Assembly (NCBI GenBank): GCA_029448655.1
Contig: JACCLO010000009.1
Location: 3,348,001 to 3,412,000, forward strand
Direction of reading: 5' to 3'
DNA length: 64,000 nucleotides
Source of the DNA: Wolfiporia cocos
Taxonomy: Eukaryota; Basidiomycota; Agaricomycetes; Polyporales; Phaeolaceae
The notes under the pieces: model-generated
What the model was told of the DNA's origin: nothing
Seen by the model: only the letters and a program-made list of their open reading frames with translations
The model's database searches: none
Shown: one piece after another, positions 61,827 to 64,000 of the stretch
How the letters are laid out: the number at the start of each line of letters is the position of its first letter
Numbering within the stretch: the stretch's first letter is position 1
Made by a program: the position numbers and the translations under genes

Positions 61827-64000
61827 CACATGTGCTCGGTGGGAAAACCCGAGGCAGAGCTTCCGTAGATGCCCAGGGTATTTGCGGAGTCGGCTATCCG
61901 CTTGCGAAGCCAGGGCAGATGTGTCCTGATGGAGTCGCCCGACGGTGTAGGCGCAGTCGAAGTCGAACCAGTCGACTGGGTCTGGACGGGGCTGGTGCTT
62001 TCTGCCGATTGCACCGGGCTCCCGCTTTTCTCCTCATCGCTGATGCGCGTAGTGGGGGCCAGAGGAACCACCTCTGGTTGCTTCGGAACGTTGGTCCGGA
62101 TGGTCCCTACGGTGGCTTGGGGGGACTCGTCTTCGTCGTCAGTCATCAGTTCCTGGGTGCTGACAATTCGGACCTTGTATTTTTTCTTCGGGTCCAATTT
62201 CTTCTGGCCCGACTGTTGCGTTCCGCTCGACGAGCCTGTCGGCTTCGTCGTTCCGCTTCCACTACTGGCCGGCTTGGCTTCCTTCGGCTTGTTCTTAGGG
62301 TTCTCAGGACAGTCGCCCCATTTGTGTTGTCCGGGGTGCTTGCGACAGTCCTTCCCGTAAGAGCCGGTTTCCTTTGCCTTGCCTTTGCCTTTGTCGTCAG
62401 CCTTGGCAGGCTTCGACGTAGCCTTGTCGGCGGTCTTTCCAGACCCCGATGACTCCTTCCTTTTTTCTTCCTCAAAGATCTTGCCTTTGAGCTTATCCGG
62501 GTATTGCCTCTTGTAGAGGTCGATGGCCATATCGAGGTATGCCTCCCAGTCGGTCGGCATTGTAAAGCCGGGCACCGATTCCAAGGTAGCGAGGGTTTCT
62601 CGCACCTTTTCCGGGAGAATCCGTTTGATGTGACTGAACAACGTCTTGTTGTCAGTCTCGGCCAGGCGAGCCAGGGTCCTGAGCTTCTGTGCCCAAGAGA
62701 AGAAGTCCGATTGGAGCTTCTTTTTCCCTTCGTCCCCGAAGTACCCTTCAATCTCTTTTTCGGCAATTTCCTTGTCCGTCTTCTTGCCGTACACCTTCTC
62801 GATTGTTTCCGCGAACGTTTTCCATGTGTGCCCCGAGGATTGTCCGGCGGCAATTTTATCAACTACCGGCGACATGTATTGGTAGGCCTCGCCCGTAAGC
62901 CGTAGCAGGGCTTGGCGGACCTTGTCTTCCTCGAGGGTAACCTTGGCGTCCGCGAAATACATGCCCATTTTTTGGATCCACTCTTTCGACGAGATGGAAT
63001 CCTTGGGGCCCGAGAATTTGGGCGGCTGAGTCGGTTTGGTCTGTTGGAAGTTGACCGTTGTGGCTGCTGCTGCCGCGGCTGCCGGTGCGTTTTTTAGAGC
63101 GGTTAACTCCGCTTCGAGTTGGTCAATTCTATTAATTAGTGCCGTGACCTGGGCACCGCTGGGTCCCGCGGTTGGGACTGCCGGACGCTTTTGCAGTACT
63201 GCGATATCTTTTTCTATGCGGACGAACCGATTTTCGGAAAGGGTATCCAATTGTTGCCGCAAACTCTCCGCTTCCTCTAGTGCTTCTATTCTGTTTTGAA
63301 GCACCTGGTTGTGACTCCGAATTTGGTTGGTCTTGTTCCAGACCGTCTCCATATTCATGTCTACCCGGCTTTTGTATGCCGCGAGGTTGCTGTAGAGGTG
63401 GTTTTTGGCTTGGTACAGCGCTTCCCTGTAAGCTTCTTTTCCAACCTGCAGAACTTCGTCTGGGGGGGCCACTTCCAGAGTGCGCTGCAACCTTCCCGTC
63501 AATTCATTCTCGCTTCTTTCTGGCTGCGCGACTATTTCCAGGGTTCCCCTTTCATAGGAGGGGAGGAGATCGGGAAGCGTCCCAAATAGGGGCTCCGTGT
63601 CGACTGGTTCCTCCGGCCGTGGAGTCTCGCTGCCTTCGGGAGTGATGACTGCTCGGCGTGCGGGTGTTTCCGGGTTGAAGAGCCTGGCGGCTCTCGTGCG
63701 TGGTGACGCTTCTTCCTGGGAGTACCAGTGGACGTCACCGTACAGGACTATGAGGTCCGACAGGGGGATGGCGGTGCAGTAATTGTCCCACCTCCACCAC
63801 GATATGTGGTTCCTGGTCGAATCTTCCCCATAGTACTTGATGTACGCCGTATGGTTTACGTTCAGGAATGGGCGCACATGCGCCGGAATTGAGTTGAAGG
63901 AGGTGACACTCCCCCTAACTCTGATGCCGAATACGACTCGCAGGTAGTCCATCAAGCAGGTTTGCTCTCCGGGCCACGCGTGCTTGCCGACGGCGGGGCG
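61826..64000 (-). CDS. gag: A3 Gag, partial (N-terminus beyond window)
   Basis: The frame is open from the window edge (codons for RPAVGKHAWPGEQTCLMDYL) to TGA 61828-61826. An internal Met at 63955 is not the true start; by comparison with A2 about 20 N-terminal residues are outside. Coiled coil, Retrotrans_gag domain, the zinc motif CRKHPGQHKWGDC and the LGIYGSSASGFPTEHM end are all present. It ends with the same TGATG junction to pol. Confidence 0.93.
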   Translation of the reverse strand, partial: RPAVGKHAWPGEQTCLMDYLRVVFGIRVRGSVTSFNSIPAHVRPFLNVNHTAYIKYYGEDSTRNHISWWRWDNYCTAIPLSDLIVLYGDVHWYSQEEASPRTRAARLFNPETPARRAVITPEGSETPRPEEPVDTEPLFGTLPDLLPSYERGTLEIVAQPERSENELTGRLQRTLEVAPPDEVLQVGKEAYREALYQAKNHLYSNLAAYKSRVDMNMETVWNKTNQIRSHNQVLQNRIEALEEAESLRQQLDTLSENRFVRIEKDIAVLQKRPAVPTAGPSGAQVTALINRIDQLEAELTALKNAPAAAAAAATTVNFQQTKPTQPPKFSGPKDSISSKEWIQKMGMYFADAKVTLEEDKVRQALLRLTGEAYQYMSPVVDKIAAGQSSGHTWKTFAETIEKVYGKKTDKEIAEKEIEGYFGDEGKKKLQSDFFSWAQKLRTLARLAETDNKTLFSHIKRILPEKVRETLATLESVPGFTMPTDWEAYLDMAIDLYKRQYPDKLKGKIFEEEKRKESSGSGKTADKATSKPAKADDKGKGKAKETGSYGKDCRKHPGQHKWGDCPENPKNKPKEAKPASSGSGTTKPTGSSSGTQQSGQKKLDPKKKYKVRIVSTQELMTDDEDESPQATVGTIRTNVPKQPEVVPLAPTTRISDEEKSGSPVQSAESTSPVQTQSTGSTSTAPTPSGDSIRTHLPWLRKRIADSANTLGIYGSSASGFPTEHM

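Larger units (their letters stand above)
51098..64000 (+). mobile_element. Ty3/Gypsy element F (5' part), continues past window
   Basis: Begins at the 5' LTR start TGTCACGGTTTC in LTR-D'' (left target copy GATGG, 51093-51097). Then come the self-priming PBS, leader, ORF1 and the start of gag. It is interrupted by E2, a solo LTR-B and the inverted element A3. Pol and the 3' LTR are not reached. ORF1 and Gag show it is related to, but distinct from, A and B. Confidence 0.85.
56690..64000 (-). mobile_element. Ty3/Gypsy element A3, inverted, continues past window
   Basis: 3' LTR, complete pol and most of gag of a family A element. Left target copy CCGCG (56685-56689). Pol is uninterrupted and nearly identical to A2 Pol. 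ORF1, leader and 5' LTR lie beyond 64000. Confidence 0.95.

Overview
The window looks like a transposon-dense, gene-poor stretch of a filamentous basidiomycete genome. Short introns (about 45-90 nt) in decayed host genes, a fused AROM-type shikimate gene, and chromodomain Ty3/Gypsy elements all point there. The genus is not resolved. No intact host gene is visible. Almost everything is nested LTR retrotransposons, ordered by their 5-bp target-site duplications (TSDs). Family letters A to N are local labels.

Layout. 1-2751: 5' end of an inverted family A element (A4), hit by LTR-B and LTR-C. 3040-3632: solo LTR-N. 3933-17194: full family B element (B1, TSD CCTTG), hit by two solo LTR-A copies, LTR-D and a miniature element H (14829-15740). 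17640-20160: F-like LTR, hit by LTR-D', which is hit by LTR-C and LTR-M. 20161-24819: decayed fragments of hAT transposase, amidase, a carboxypeptidase S-like M20 peptidase and the EPSP-synthase part of AROM. 24820-44573: non-autonomous hAT element (8-bp TSD ACCGCAAC) split by family A element A1 (25030-44150, TSD AGTAG), whose gag is split by a complete inverted A element, A2 (29193-38868, TSD CCGAA). 44640-45833: dehydroquinate-synthase part of the same AROM pseudogene plus LTR-K. 47111-51097: solo LTRs A, I, J, D'' and E around a pol fragment of a second B element. 51098-64000: family F element, hit by a short two-LTR element E2, a solo LTR-B and another A element (A3) that runs off the window.

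How the retroelements work. Families A and B carry three consecutive genes: a 271-299-residue ORF1 of unknown function, Gag, and Pol (protease, reverse transcriptase, RNase H, integrase, chromodomain, C-terminal dUTPase). Family F shows a matching ORF1 and the start of gag. In families A, B, E, F and H the sequence just inside the 5' LTR is the reverse complement of the predicted 5' end of the element's own transcript, which indicates Tf1/sushi-like self-priming rather than tRNA priming. Most LTRs also have an inverted repeat between the TATA box and the predicted transcription start. Its 3' arm contains the primer start, and its arms change between families while staying complementary. A second hairpin precedes the polypurine tract in four families.

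The most novel material is the conserved ORF1, the dUTPase-tailed Pol, and the linked set of RNA or DNA hairpins around self-priming.
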